Source: JAIQFL01 sp035295745
Lineage (GTDB): Bacteria > Acidobacteriota > Terriglobia > Bryobacterales > Bryobacteraceae
DNA: 64,000 bases
NCBI GenBank assembly: GCA_035295745.1
Contig: DATGIL010000013.1
Location: forward strand, 1 to 64,000
Reading direction: 5' to 3'
Below the pieces are notes generated by a model. It worked only from the letters and a program-made list of their open reading frames with translations. It was not told the origin of the DNA and ran no database searches. The translations under genes and the position numbers were made by a program. Shown one piece after another: positions 14,306 through 24,800 of the stretch. Each line of letters begins with the position of its first letter. Positions within the stretch are counted from its first letter, which is position 1.

Positions 14306-17300
14306 ATGCGGTCCACGCAGAGGAGTGATTACGCCAGCATTTCCGCATTGCTAGCGGAGCGCGCTCGCGAACACCCGGACCGCTTGGCTTACCTCTTCCT
14401 GGAGAATGGCGAGCACGAGACCGCGCGACTCACATATGGGGATTTGGATCGGCGTGCGCGGCAGATCGCGGAGACTCTCCGAGGCATCGCAGAGCCGGGT
14501 GATCGGGCACTGCTGCTCTATCCTTCGGGTCTGGAGTTCATTTGCGCGTTCATGGGATGCCTGTACGCGGGAGTGATTGCGGTTCCAGCGTTTCCGCCAC
14601 GACGCAATCGCAATGTGCAGAGATTGCGGGCGATCGTTTCCGACGCCGGCGCCAAGGTAGGACTGACCAGCAAGGAGACCTGCAAGAATCTGGAGATGCA
14701 GGCGGCGGGATTCGATTCGCTGCTGCAGATCCGGTTCGCGGTGACCGATGGGGAAACGGCGCACGAGACATCGTTCACGCCTCTAGCCGTGGGGCGAGAT
14801 ACCCTCGCCTTTCTGCAATACACTTCGGGATCCACGGGCACGCCGAAAGGCGTGATGGTCAGCCACGGGAATCTGCTCGCCAACCTGGAAGTGATACGCC
14901 TTGCCGCGGGATACGACGATACGACCATTTTTCTGGGCTGGCTGCCGCTGTTCCACGACATGGGGTTGATCGGCAATGTTCTCGTACCGCTTTATCTGGG
15001 TATTCACTCGGTGCTGATGGATCCGGCGGCGTTTATCCAAAAACCGGTGCGGTGGTTGAGAGCGATCACGAAATATCGCGCTACCAGCAGCGGCGGACCC
15101 AATTCCGCATACGAGCTGTGCCGCCGCAAGATCAGTGCGGAGCAAAAGATCGGATTGGATCTCAGCACCTGGAGCGTGGCTTTCAACGGCGCCGAGCCAA
15201 TCCGCACAGATACGATGGAGGGGTTCGCGTCCGATTTCCGCGATTGCGGATTTGAGGCGAACTGCTTTTTCCCCTGCTATGGATTGGCCGAAGGGACGCT
15301 GCTCGCGACAGGTAAGGGCAAAGGCACTCCTCTGGCTTCGGGCGTGTTCGAGCCGCGGGAGCTAGAACGCGGGAGGGCGGTGCCTTGTGCGGAAGAGAAC
15401 GGGCGCAGGTTGGCATCGAGCGGGAATACGTGGAACCACCACGAGGTGCGCATCGTTGATCCCGAGAGTTTGCGACCGTGCGCCGACGGCGAGCTGGGCG
15501 AAATCTGGGAGTCCGGTGCGAGCGTCGCGTGCGGCTATTGGAATCGTCCCGACGATTCCGAACGGACTTTTCGTGCGCGGCTGGCGGACGGCACCGGGAG
15601 CTACCTGCGCACCGGGGATCTGGGTTTCCTAGTCGACGGTCAACTGTTTGTCAGCGGGCGCTTGAAAGATCTGCTGATCGTCCGCGGCCGGAATCACTAT
15701 CCGCAGGATCTGGAGCGCACGGTGGAAGAGTGCCACCCAGCGCTGGTGCCCAATGGTGTCGCGGCGTTCGCGGTGGAAGTTGACGGAGCGGAGCGGGTAG
15801 TGGTGGCGTGCGAAGTGCGGCGCGAGAGCCTGCGCGGTCTCGACGTCGAGGTAGTGGTGGCTCGAATCCGGCAGTCGCTCGCCGAGGAGCACGAAGTGGA
15901 GTTGCACTCTGCGCTCCTGTTGAAGCCCTCTGGGATGCCGCGGACCTCGAGCGGCAAGATCCAGCGGCACCAGTGCAAGGCTGGATATCTGGGACAGGCA
16001 GAACTGCCCGTGGTGGGTGAGTGGCGGCGGGTTCCGGTTCGCATCGCTGAGGGCGCTCGCGATCTGCGGCAGTGGCTGGTGGAACGATGTGCGGCGGTAG
16101 TCGGGGTGGCGGCGGCGCGAATCGACACGCGGCAGCCGTTCAGCAGCTTCGGGATCGACTCGAAGGAAGCGGTCGCGCTCTCAGGCGAGCTTCAGGAACT
16201 GCTCGGCCGCACTCTTCCTCCCACGCTCGTCTACGATTACCCCAATATTGAGGCACTCGTGGAATATCTGGAGGGAGGCGGAAACGGCCGCCAGCGTGTC
16301 ACTTTAGCTCGCACGAGCACGGCGGGAATCGCCATCGTCGGGATAGGTTGCAGATTCCCACGCGCTGCCAATCCCGAGCAATTCTGGCAACTGCTGCGAG
16401 ACGGGGTGGACGCGATCACTCCCCGGCGTCCGAATGCGGGCGCGGAGGCGCCGGGCGACGTGCTTTGGGCGGGATACCTGGACGAAGTCGATCGCTTCGA
16501 CGCCGAATTCTTTGGGATCAGCGGGCGCGAGGCAGAATTGATGGATCCGCAGCAGCGGCTTCTGCTCGAGGTCGCGTGGGAAGCGGTGGAGCACGCAGGA
16601 GTAGCGCCACGCTCGCTCGCAGGTACGCGCACGGGCGTCTTCGTTGGGATCAGCAATCTGGATTATCTTCGCCTGCAGGGTGACAGTGCAGCTGGCGGAG
16701 AGCCACATTCGCCTACGGGCAATGCGCTCAGCATCGCGGCCAATCGGATCTCGTACGTGATGGACTTGCGCGGTCCCAGTTGGGCCGTGGATACTGCATG
16801 TTCGTCATCGCTGGTGGCGGTTCACCAGGCGTGCCGGAGTTTGGCGGAAGGCGAGTGCAATCTGGCGCTGGCTGGAGGCGTAAATCTGATTCTGGCTCCG
16901 CAACTTCACCAGGCTTTTTCGCGCGCCGGAATGCTCTCACCCAACGGCCGCGCGAAGACTTTCGATGCCGACGCGGACGGGTATGTGCGCGGCGAGGGCT
17001 GCGGGATGGTGGTCCTGAAACGGCTCGACGAGGCCGTGCGCGATGGCAATTCGATCTTGGCGGTGGTTCGCGGATCGGCGGTGACACAGGACGGCAGAAG
17101 CAACGGGCTCACGGCACCGAACGGCCACGCGCAACAGGTGACGATCGCGCAGGCGCTCTCCAATGCCGGTGTGGAGCCCCGGGAAATCGGTTACGTGGAG
17201 GCGCATGGCACGGGGACTCCACTGGGCGATCCGATCGAGATCAATTCGCTAACGGCGGAACTCGGGCGGGAACGAGGGCCAGTGGATGGATGTTGGATCG

Positions 17301-20300
17301 GCTCGGTCAAAACGAATATCGGGCATCTGGAATCGGCGGCCGGCATCGCGGGGCTGATCAAAGCGGTGCTGGCGCTGCGGCACGAGACGATACCGCCGCA
17401 TTTGCACTTGCGGCGATTGAATCCGCACATTCGGATCGAGGGTACGCCGTTCGCAATTCCGGCGGGCGTCGAGCCGTGGCTGCGCGGGGAGAAGCGAAGG
17501 CTTGCAGGGGTGAGCTCTTTCGGGTTCGGCGGAACTAACGCACACGTGGTGATTGAGGAAGCTCCCGTGCCTGCGGTGGTTTCGCAGATCGCGGAATCTC
17601 CTCTGCACCTGCTGGCGCTGTCGGCGCGGACACCCGCCGCACTCGACCAACTGTGCGGCGAGTATGCGCGGTGGATCGAAGCGCATCCGGAGTCGAGCCC
17701 TGCCGAGATCGCGTTCAGCGCCAGTGCGGGCCGGACGCACTTCGAGTATCGCCGCGCGCTGGTGGCCGGCAGTACGGCTGGATGGGTCGAGCAGTTGAAA
17801 GTGGCGGGTTCGCGGACCTTCGCCCGTGAACCTCGCATCGCATTCCTGTTCACGGGGCAAGGATCGCAGTACGCCGGGATGGGCCGCGAGCTCTTCGAAA
17901 AACACGCGGGCTTTCGGGCGCAGATGGAACGTTGCGCCGCGATTCTGCAGCCCATGCTCGAAACGCCGCTGCTCGACGTCCTCTATGGCAATGCGGGGCG
18001 GCTGCTGGACGAGACGCGATATGCCCAGCCGGCGCTGTTCGCGTTGGAGTATTCGCTGGCCAAATTGTGGATGGCGTGGGGAATCACGCCGGCTGCGGTG
18101 GCCGGGCACAGTGTCGGGGAGTTGGCGGCGGCATGTGTAGCGGGCTGCTTCAGCCTGGAAGACGGACTGCGGTTGACCTGTGAGCGCGGCCGGTTGATGC
18201 AGGAGGCCCCTGGCGCGGGGGCGATGCTCTCAGTTTTTGCAGCGCCTTCAGATTTGAAGCCATGGATCGAGCGCCATGCTTCGGACCTGGCGATCGCCGC
18301 GATGAACGGTTCGCGGCACACCGTGATCTCGGGCAGTGAGCCGGTGGTGCGCGGAGTCGAAGACGAACTGCGAGCGAACGGCATCAGTTCGCGACGCCTC
18401 AACACCTCGCACGCGTTTCATTCGCCGCTGATGCGAGAGGTGCCGGGCGAGTTGGCCCAGACTGCTGCCGGCATTGCGTATCGGGCGCCAGTATTGGCGG
18501 GCATCTCGACGGTGACGGGACGGGCGGTTGTAGATGAATGGTCGCGGGCTGACTACTGGACGTCGCAGATCCTCTCGCCGGTGCGATTCTCGACCGCGAT
18601 GGAGACGCTGGCGGGGAGCGGCATCGACGTCTTTCTGGAAGTGGGCCCCACTTCAACTTTGACTGCGATGGGTCGAGACGTGGTCGGTGGCGAGCGTTCC
18701 TGGGTGGCGAGTCTGCAGCCGAATCGGGGCAACTGGGAGTCGATGCTGCACGCACTCGCGGAAATTTACGAACGCGGGGCGGAAGTCAATTGGCAGGCGT
18801 TTCCTCACCAAGGCCGGCGCGAGAGGCTGCCTGTACCGACTTACCCGTTTCAGCGGCGTCGTTATTGGTTCACAAATGACCCGGATCCTGCCGTTCCGGC
18901 CAACGTCGGGGGATTTCAGTTCTCGCTGATGTTCTTCGCCGCGAGTGAAGACGCACTGTCGCGGGACAAATACCGGCTGGTGTTGGAAAGCGCGAAGTAC
19001 GCGGACCGCCACGGATTCGCGAGCGTTTGGGTACCGGAGCGCCACTTCACGAAATTCGGCTGCCTGTATCCCAACCCCGCCGTGCTGCACGCTGCATTGG
19101 CGACCGCGACACAGCGGATCCGATTGAATGCGGGTAGCGTGGTGGCCCCAATACACAATCCGATTCGTATCGCCGAGGAATGGGCGATGGTGGACAACCT
19201 GTCCGAGGGGCGCGTCGGCATCTCGTTCGCGGCTGGCTGGAATCCGGACGATTTCGTGTTCTTTCCGGAACGATATGACGACCGCGTCAGCGAGATGATG
19301 GGCGCCGTCCACACCGTGCAAAAGCTGTGGCGTGGTGAGTCGCTGGAGGCCATCAGCGGCAACGGCAAGGCGATTCAAGTGAAGCTCCAGCCTACGCCAG
19401 TGCAGCCGGAACTGCCTGTCTGGTTGACCGCCGCCGGTAACCCCAACACGTTCATTCGCGCGGGAGAGATCGGCGCCAACCTGTTGACACACGTGCTCGA
19501 CCAGGACGAGGAGCAACTGGCGCAGAAGATCGCGCTGTACCGGCAAGCGCGAGCAGACCACGGTTTCGACCCCGCGGCGGGACGCGTCACCGTCATGCTG
19601 CATACCTTTGTGGGTGACGACGCAGCGCGGGTTCGCGAACAGGCACGACGCCCATTCTGCAAATACATCAAAGGCAATTTCGGACTCTTGCGCGGGCTGG
19701 CGCAAAGCCGTGGGCAGAACGTCGACGTGTCGGCGCTCTCAGAGCGCGATCGCGACGAGTTCGTAGAGTTTCTGTACGAGCGATTCGCGTCAACGAGGGG
19801 TTTGATCGGCACGCCGGAGAGTTGTCTCGATCTGATTGGGAGGCTGGAGCGGATCGGCGTCAATGAGGTCGCGTGCCTGCTGGATTTCGGCCCGTCCGTT
19901 GATCAGATTCTGAACAATCTGCCGCATCTCTTTCGGCTGAAGCAACTCTATGAGTCGAAATCGAATGTTCCCGCGACTCCCGTTGTGGCGCACCCTACAG
20001 TTCCGAAGAGGGTGACAACGGAACCTCAGGTTGCCTGTTATGGGCGGTCGTGGGACCGGCTTGCCACGAGGGTCGAAGCCCTGCAGGCTGATGGAAGATG
20101 GCTGGTGGTGTCCGATGGCGGTCCCCTGGGCGAGCATTTCGTAACGAAAATGCGAGGTGGCAGGCAGACTTGTGTTCTGGTCGCGCCGAATAGGCTGGAT
20201 CGAGCAACGATCGATGGACCTTGGACAGGTGTAGTCGACCTCGCGAGTTCCGCGCCAATCGAGAGTAAATTGCACCTGCTGCAGTCGCTGCAATCGCAAT

Positions 20301-21805
20301 CCCATGAGCCGAGGCCGCGATTGTGGCTGGTCACGTCAGGCGCGATGCCAGTTGCCGGATCGGCCTGCCCTGGCTTTGCACAGGCGCCTTTGTGGGGACT
20401 CGGACGCGCGATGGCGATCGAGCACGCGGCACTCTGGGGCGGGCTGATCGACCTCGAACCCGACGCGGCCGCGGAGCTGTCTGCAAGCCATTTGATATCG
20501 GCAATCGCGGCCACGGATGGTGAGGATATGGTCGCGTTCCGGGGCGCCGATCGTTACGTTCCACGGCTGGTCCGTTCGGAATATCAGAAGCACGGCGCGG
20601 ATCTGCGCTTCTCCCCCGAAGCGACATATTTGATCACCGGCGGCACAGGTGGATTGGGCCGAAAAGTGTCGCAATGGCTCGCGCAGAGAGGCGCAGGCCA
20701 CCTGGTGCTGGTGGGCAGGAGCCCGCTCACGCCTGACGGGGTCGAAGCGGTCAAACAGATCGAGGCCGCCAATGCGCGCGTTCATGTGCTCCAGGCCGAC
20801 GTCGCAGTCCGGCAGGATATGGAGCGCGTATTTGAACGGATCGCCTCCTCGATGCCGGCGCTCAGAGGAATCTTTCATCTCGCAGGGGTACTCGCCGATC
20901 GTTCACTTGTGGACGAAAGTCCGGAGAGCTTTCGCCGAGCCGCCGCTGTGAAGATCGAAGGTGCGCGGAACTTGCACGAGTTGTCTTCGGGCATCGAACT
21001 CGATCACTTCGTGCTCTTTTCGTCTGTGGCATCGCTGGTCACGATGCCGGGACAGGGCAACTATGCGGCGGCGAATGCGTTCCTGGACGCGCTGGCCCAT
21101 TTCCGCAGATCGATGGGAAGGCCGGCTCTGAGCGTGAACTGGGGTCCGTGGGCGGCAGTGGGTCACGCGGCCACCAGCTACGGACGAAACGCCCATCAGC
21201 GCCTGGCGCAGATGGGGATTCGCGCCATGCCGTCGGAGATCGCGATCGCCTCGCTCGAACGATTGATGCAAGGACACGCACCGCAGGCCGCCGTGGTCGA
21301 CGTGGATTGGAACCGCTTTTTTGAAGCCGATCCGGCCGCTGCGCAGTCCGCCTTTTTCTCGCGTCTGGCACCACTTAAGAACCGCACGCACCGTACTCAA
21401 AGCGATCCGACGCTGATCGCCAGATTGACAGCGCTGCCGAAACGAGAGCGGAAAGCCGAACTTCGCGCGTTTCTGACGAACTTGATTGGGTCGACGCTTA
21501 AGCTCGATGCCGCTGCGATTCCAACGGCACGCGGGCTGTTCGATCTTGGCCTGGATTCGATTCTGGCTTTGGAATTGAAGGGCCGGCTTGAAAATTCTAT
21601 CGGCAAATCGCTGCGTGCGACTTTCTTCTTTACGCACCCTACGATCGATTCGGTAGTGGATTACCTGATCGAAGATCTGTGGCCGGCGGAACCCGAGCAG
21701 GTCGCTCCAACTGCGACCCAGGCGACCTCGTTGGCCGAACCAGAGGATGACCTCGCTCGATTGATCGCCGAGGAAATCGGCATGACGAGGGCGGCACGCC
21801 AGTGA
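14306..21805 (+). CDS. Hybrid starter PKS: FAAL-ACP-KS-AT-LLM-KR-ACP
   Basis: 2499 residues. Domains: fatty acyl-AMP ligase (1-575, 'FLQYTSGSTGTPKGVMVSHG'); ACP (585-660, Ser619); KS (675-1100, Cys832 in DTACSSS, His967, His1007); AT (1178-1465, Ser1269 in GHSVGE, HAFH motif for malonyl-CoA); luciferase-like flavin monooxygenase of the natural-product type (1537-1885); KR (~1905-2290, 'LITGGTGGLG' near 2110, Tyr2253); ACP (2375-2450, Ser2418). It activates a free fatty acid, loads it on its own ACP, extends it once with malonate and reduces the ketone. The LLM domain probably oxidises next to the carbonyl, as such domains are proposed to do in microginin- and puwainaphycin-type pathways. No DH or ER, so hydroxyls should remain. 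It starts nine bases after sbnB. Confidence 0.93.
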   Translation: MRSTQRSDYASISALLAERAREHPDRLAYLFLENGEHETARLTYGDLDRRARQIAETLRGIAEPGDRALLLYPSGLEFICAFMGCLYAGVIAVPAFPPRRNRNVQRLRAIVSDAGAKVGLTSKETCKNLEMQAAGFDSLLQIRFAVTDGETAHETSFTPLAVGRDTLAFLQYTSGSTGTPKGVMVSHGNLLANLEVIRLAAGYDDTTIFLGWLPLFHDMGLIGNVLVPLYLGIHSVLMDPAAFIQKPVRWLRAITKYRATSSGGPNSAYELCRRKISAEQKIGLDLSTWSVAFNGAEPIRTDTMEGFASDFRDCGFEANCFFPCYGLAEGTLLATGKGKGTPLASGVFEPRELERGRAVPCAEENGRRLASSGNTWNHHEVRIVDPESLRPCADGELGEIWESGASVACGYWNRPDDSERTFRARLADGTGSYLRTGDLGFLVDGQLFVSGRLKDLLIVRGRNHYPQDLERTVEECHPALVPNGVAAFAVEVDGAERVVVACEVRRESLRGLDVEVVVARIRQSLAEEHEVELHSALLLKPSGMPRTSSGKIQRHQCKAGYLGQAELPVVGEWRRVPVRIAEGARDLRQWLVERCAAVVGVAAARIDTRQPFSSFGIDSKEAVALSGELQELLGRTLPPTLVYDYPNIEALVEYLEGGGNGRQRVTLARTSTAGIAIVGIGCRFPRAANPEQFWQLLRDGVDAITPRRPNAGAEAPGDVLWAGYLDEVDRFDAEFFGISGREAELMDPQQRLLLEVAWEAVEHAGVAPRSLAGTRTGVFVGISNLDYLRLQGDSAAGGEPHSPTGNALSIAANRISYVMDLRGPSWAVDTACSSSLVAVHQACRSLAEGECNLALAGGVNLILAPQLHQAFSRAGMLSPNGRAKTFDADADGYVRGEGCGMVVLKRLDEAVRDGNSILAVVRGSAVTQDGRSNGLTAPNGHAQQVTIAQALSNAGVEPREIGYVEAHGTGTPLGDPIEINSLTAELGRERGPVDGCWIGSVKTNIGHLESAAGIAGLIKAVLALRHETIPPHLHLRRLNPHIRIEGTPFAIPAGVEPWLRGEKRRLAGVSSFGFGGTNAHVVIEEAPVPAVVSQIAESPLHLLALSARTPAALDQLCGEYARWIEAHPESSPAEIAFSASAGRTHFEYRRALVAGSTAGWVEQLKVAGSRTFAREPRIAFLFTGQGSQYAGMGRELFEKHAGFRAQMERCAAILQPMLETPLLDVLYGNAGRLLDETRYAQPALFALEYSLAKLWMAWGITPAAVAGHSVGELAAACVAGCFSLEDGLRLTCERGRLMQEAPGAGAMLSVFAAPSDLKPWIERHASDLAIAAMNGSRHTVISGSEPVVRGVEDELRANGISSRRLNTSHAFHSPLMREVPGELAQTAAGIAYRAPVLAGISTVTGRAVVDEWSRADYWTSQILSPVRFSTAMETLAGSGIDVFLEVGPTSTLTAMGRDVVGGERSWVASLQPNRGNWESMLHALAEIYERGAEVNWQAFPHQGRRERLPVPTYPFQRRRYWFTNDPDPAVPANVGGFQFSLMFFAASEDALSRDKYRLVLESAKYADRHGFASVWVPERHFTKFGCLYPNPAVLHAALATATQRIRLNAGSVVAPIHNPIRIAEEWAMVDNLSEGRVGISFAAGWNPDDFVFFPERYDDRVSEMMGAVHTVQKLWRGESLEAISGNGKAIQVKLQPTPVQPELPVWLTAAGNPNTFIRAGEIGANLLTHVLDQDEEQLAQKIALYRQARADHGFDPAAGRVTVMLHTFVGDDAARVREQARRPFCKYIKGNFGLLRGLAQSRGQNVDVSALSERDRDEFVEFLYERFASTRGLIGTPESCLDLIGRLERIGVNEVACLLDFGPSVDQILNNLPHLFRLKQLYESKSNVPATPVVAHPTVPKRVTTEPQVACYGRSWDRLATRVEALQADGRWLVVSDGGPLGEHFVTKMRGGRQTCVLVAPNRLDRATIDGPWTGVVDLASSAPIESKLHLLQSLQSQSHEPRPRLWLVTSGAMPVAGSACPGFAQAPLWGLGRAMAIEHAALWGGLIDLEPDAAAELSASHLISAIAATDGEDMVAFRGADRYVPRLVRSEYQKHGADLRFSPEATYLITGGTGGLGRKVSQWLAQRGAGHLVLVGRSPLTPDGVEAVKQIEAANARVHVLQADVAVRQDMERVFERIASSMPALRGIFHLAGVLADRSLVDESPESFRRAAAVKIEGARNLHELSSGIELDHFVLFSSVASLVTMPGQGNYAAANAFLDALAHFRRSMGRPALSVNWGPWAAVGHAATSYGRNAHQRLAQMGIRAMPSEIAIASLERLMQGHAPQAAVVDVDWNRFFEADPAAAQSAFFSRLAPLKNRTHRTQSDPTLIARLTALPKRERKAELRAFLTNLIGSTLKLDAAAIPTARGLFDLGLDSILALELKGRLENSIGKSLRATFFFTHPTIDSVVDYLIEDLWPAEPEQVAPTATQATSLAEPEDDLARLIAEEIGMTRAARQ

Positions 21806-21812
21806 GGAAGCG

Positions 21813-24800
21813 ATGAGCGAGCCGCCAGTCGATTATCGGGCAACTCTGGCAGCGGCGCTGCAGGAGCTGCGGCTGCGTCGCGCCGAGATCGCCGACCTGA
21901 AACGCAGGCACCAGGATCCCATCGCCGTGGTGGGGATGGCTTGCCGGTTTCCCGGTGGCAGCACGACTCCAGAGAAATTCTGGGAACTGCTCGATGGGCA
22001 AGTGGACGCTGTGATCGAAGTTCCGCGCGATCGTTGGGACATCGATGCGTTCTACGATCCGGATCCGTCCGCGCCTGGCAAGATGTCGACGCGGAAGGGA
22101 GCGTTTCTTCGCTCGGTGGATGGGTTCGACGCCCTATTCTTCGGCATCTCGCCGCGGGAAGCCTCGTCGCTCGATCCGCAGCAGAAGATCTTGCTTGAAG
22201 TTGCGTGGGAGGCTCTGGAGAATGCCAACCTGGCCCCAGACCGACTCCACGGACAGCCGGCAGGAGTCTTTGTCGGAATCACGTGCTTCGATCACGCCGT
22301 CATGCGGCCGGCTGCACAGTCATACAGCATCTATGACGGCACCGGGAGCGCGCTGAACATGGCAGCGGGGCGTCTATCGTATGTGTTGGGGCTTACCGGC
22401 CCGAGCATGGCAATCGACACCGCGTGCTCCTCGTCGCTGGTTTCGCTGCACCTCGCCTGCGAGAGCTTAAGGTCGGGTGAAAGCGAGACGGCACTGGCCT
22501 GCGGCGTCAATCTGATGCTCTCGCCAGAAGTGATGGCGAGTTTCACGAGGGCCCGCATGATCGCGGCAGATGGCCGCTGCAAGACTTTCGACGCGGCGGC
22601 GGATGGTTACGTGCGCGGCGAGGGCTGTGGCGTTGTGGTGCTCAAACTGCTTTCGGATGCCGTCGCGCACGGCGACCGGATTTTCGGAGTGATTCGGGGC
22701 ACGGCCGTCAATCAAGGCGGACCGAGCGGGGGCCTGACGGTTCCGAGCAAGATCGCGCAAGCCACGGTGATGCGGAGGTCGCTCGAACGGGCCGGTGTCG
22801 CCGCCGAATCGGTCTCCTACGTGGAAGCCCATGGGACAGGAACAGCCCTCGGGGACCCGATCGAACTGGAAGCATTGGCAGAGGTCTACGGGATAGACCG
22901 CCATCGTGCGAATCCGCTGTGGGTCGGTTCCGTAAAGACCAATATCGGGCATCTGGAGCCGGCGTCTGGAGTCGCAGGATTGATCAAGGTGCTGCTCGCC
23001 TATCGGCACGGCCGAATTCCCGCGAGCCTGCACTTTACCAAACCCAATCCGCATTTCGCCTGGGATCAGGCGGCCCTGCAAGTGGCTGCGGAACCCGTGG
23101 CGTGGCCCGTTGGCGGCAAGCGAATCGCCGGCATCAGCGCTTTTGGTTTCAGCGGGACCAATGCGCATGCGATTGTCGAGGAGCCGCCCATAAGGGAAGC
23201 GGCAGCCGAATCGGCGCGTACGTGCGACGTCCTCACTTTGAGTGCGAAGTCAGAAGAAGCTCTGCGGGAGTCGGCGGCCAGGTGGGTGCAATTTCTGACG
23301 GAGCAGCCTGCCTCCCAATTGGCATCGATTTGCCGTGCCGCAGGTGAGGGACGGAATCATTTTTCGCATCGCCTGGCTGTGCCGGCCGCCGACATTGCGA
23401 AGGTTCGCGAGGGGTTGGCGAGTTTTCTGGACGGACAGCAGACGGGCGTCTTCCGGGGCAAGGTCAAAAGCGGCGCGCCGCCGCGCGTGGCGTTCCTGTT
23501 CACGGGGCAAGGCTCGCAGTACGCGGGTATGGCGGCGGAGTTGTATCGGACCGAGCCGCTCTTCCGGCGGCATCTCGACCATCTCACGTCTGTTGCGGGA
23601 GAGCCGAGACTTCTCGATCTGATGCTCGTGCATGAGGGTGCGCAGGACGAAATTCACCAGACGGCATTCGCTCAGCCCGCGCTGTTTGCGCTGGAATACG
23701 CCTTGGCGGAATTGTGGATCTCCTGGGGAGTGCGGCCCGACGCAGTGATGGGGCACAGCATCGGCGAATATGTCGCGGCGTGTGTGGCTGGCGTGATGAC
23801 TCCCGACGATGCGATGCGCATCGTCGCGGCACGCGGTCGGCTGATGCAAAGCCTTCCCCAGGATGGCGCAATGCGCGCGGTCTTCACCACGGCGGATCGC
23901 GTTCGCGCCACGTTGGCCGGGTTCACCGGCGAGGTGGGTATTGCGGCTGTCAATGGGCCCGCGAATGTAGTCATTTCGGGCCGTCGAGAGGCGGTTGAAG
24001 CCGTTGCAATGCGGCTTGCTGCTGCGGGGGTCCGAAGCAAGGAATTGAGGGTCTCGCATGCCTTTCATTCGCAGCTGATGCAGCCAATGCTGGATGAATT
24101 CCGCAGCGTGCTGCGCAGCGTGAAATTCTCCGCGCCAGAATGCAAGTTGATCTCGAACATCACTGGAAAGCCTGTCGGCGTGGAGGTAACGGAAGCTGAT
24201 TACTGGGTCCGCCACGTGATGGCTCCAGTGGAATTCCATGGCAGCGTCGAGGAACTCGGTGCGTCAGGAATCGAAGTCCTGCTGGAGATCGGTCCCGACG
24301 CCGTGTTGACGGAGATGGGGCGTCAATGCCTGCCCCAGGCGGCAGACCGATTCGTGCCGACCTTGCAGCGGCGTGCGTCCTCGCAGCACGCGCTATCGGA
24401 GAGCGTCGCATCGCTCTATGTGCGCGGGGTGGAATTCGATTGGGCAAAATTCTACCACGGTGTGCCACAGCCGGATGCGATCCTGCCGAACTATCCGTTC
24501 GAGGGGCGGACGGAAGCGCGCATCCCGGTGGGCGGCCCGATGCGCGATTGGCTCTATCGCGTGGAGTGGCAGCAGGCCGGCCCGGTGCCGGAGGCTGCCA
24601 GCGGTGAATCGAAATGGCTGGTGATCGCGGACCGGCGGGGTGTCGGAGAGGATTTGGCGAGGAGGATTGCGGGCGCGTGTCTGACGATCGGCCCAGATGA
24701 CGATTTCCGCGAGGCGCTCGCTGAGCTTTCGGGCCCGGTGCGAATCGTGTTCCTGCGCGGCCTGGACGCCCCCGATGCGGGCGGGCTGAACGCTGCATCG

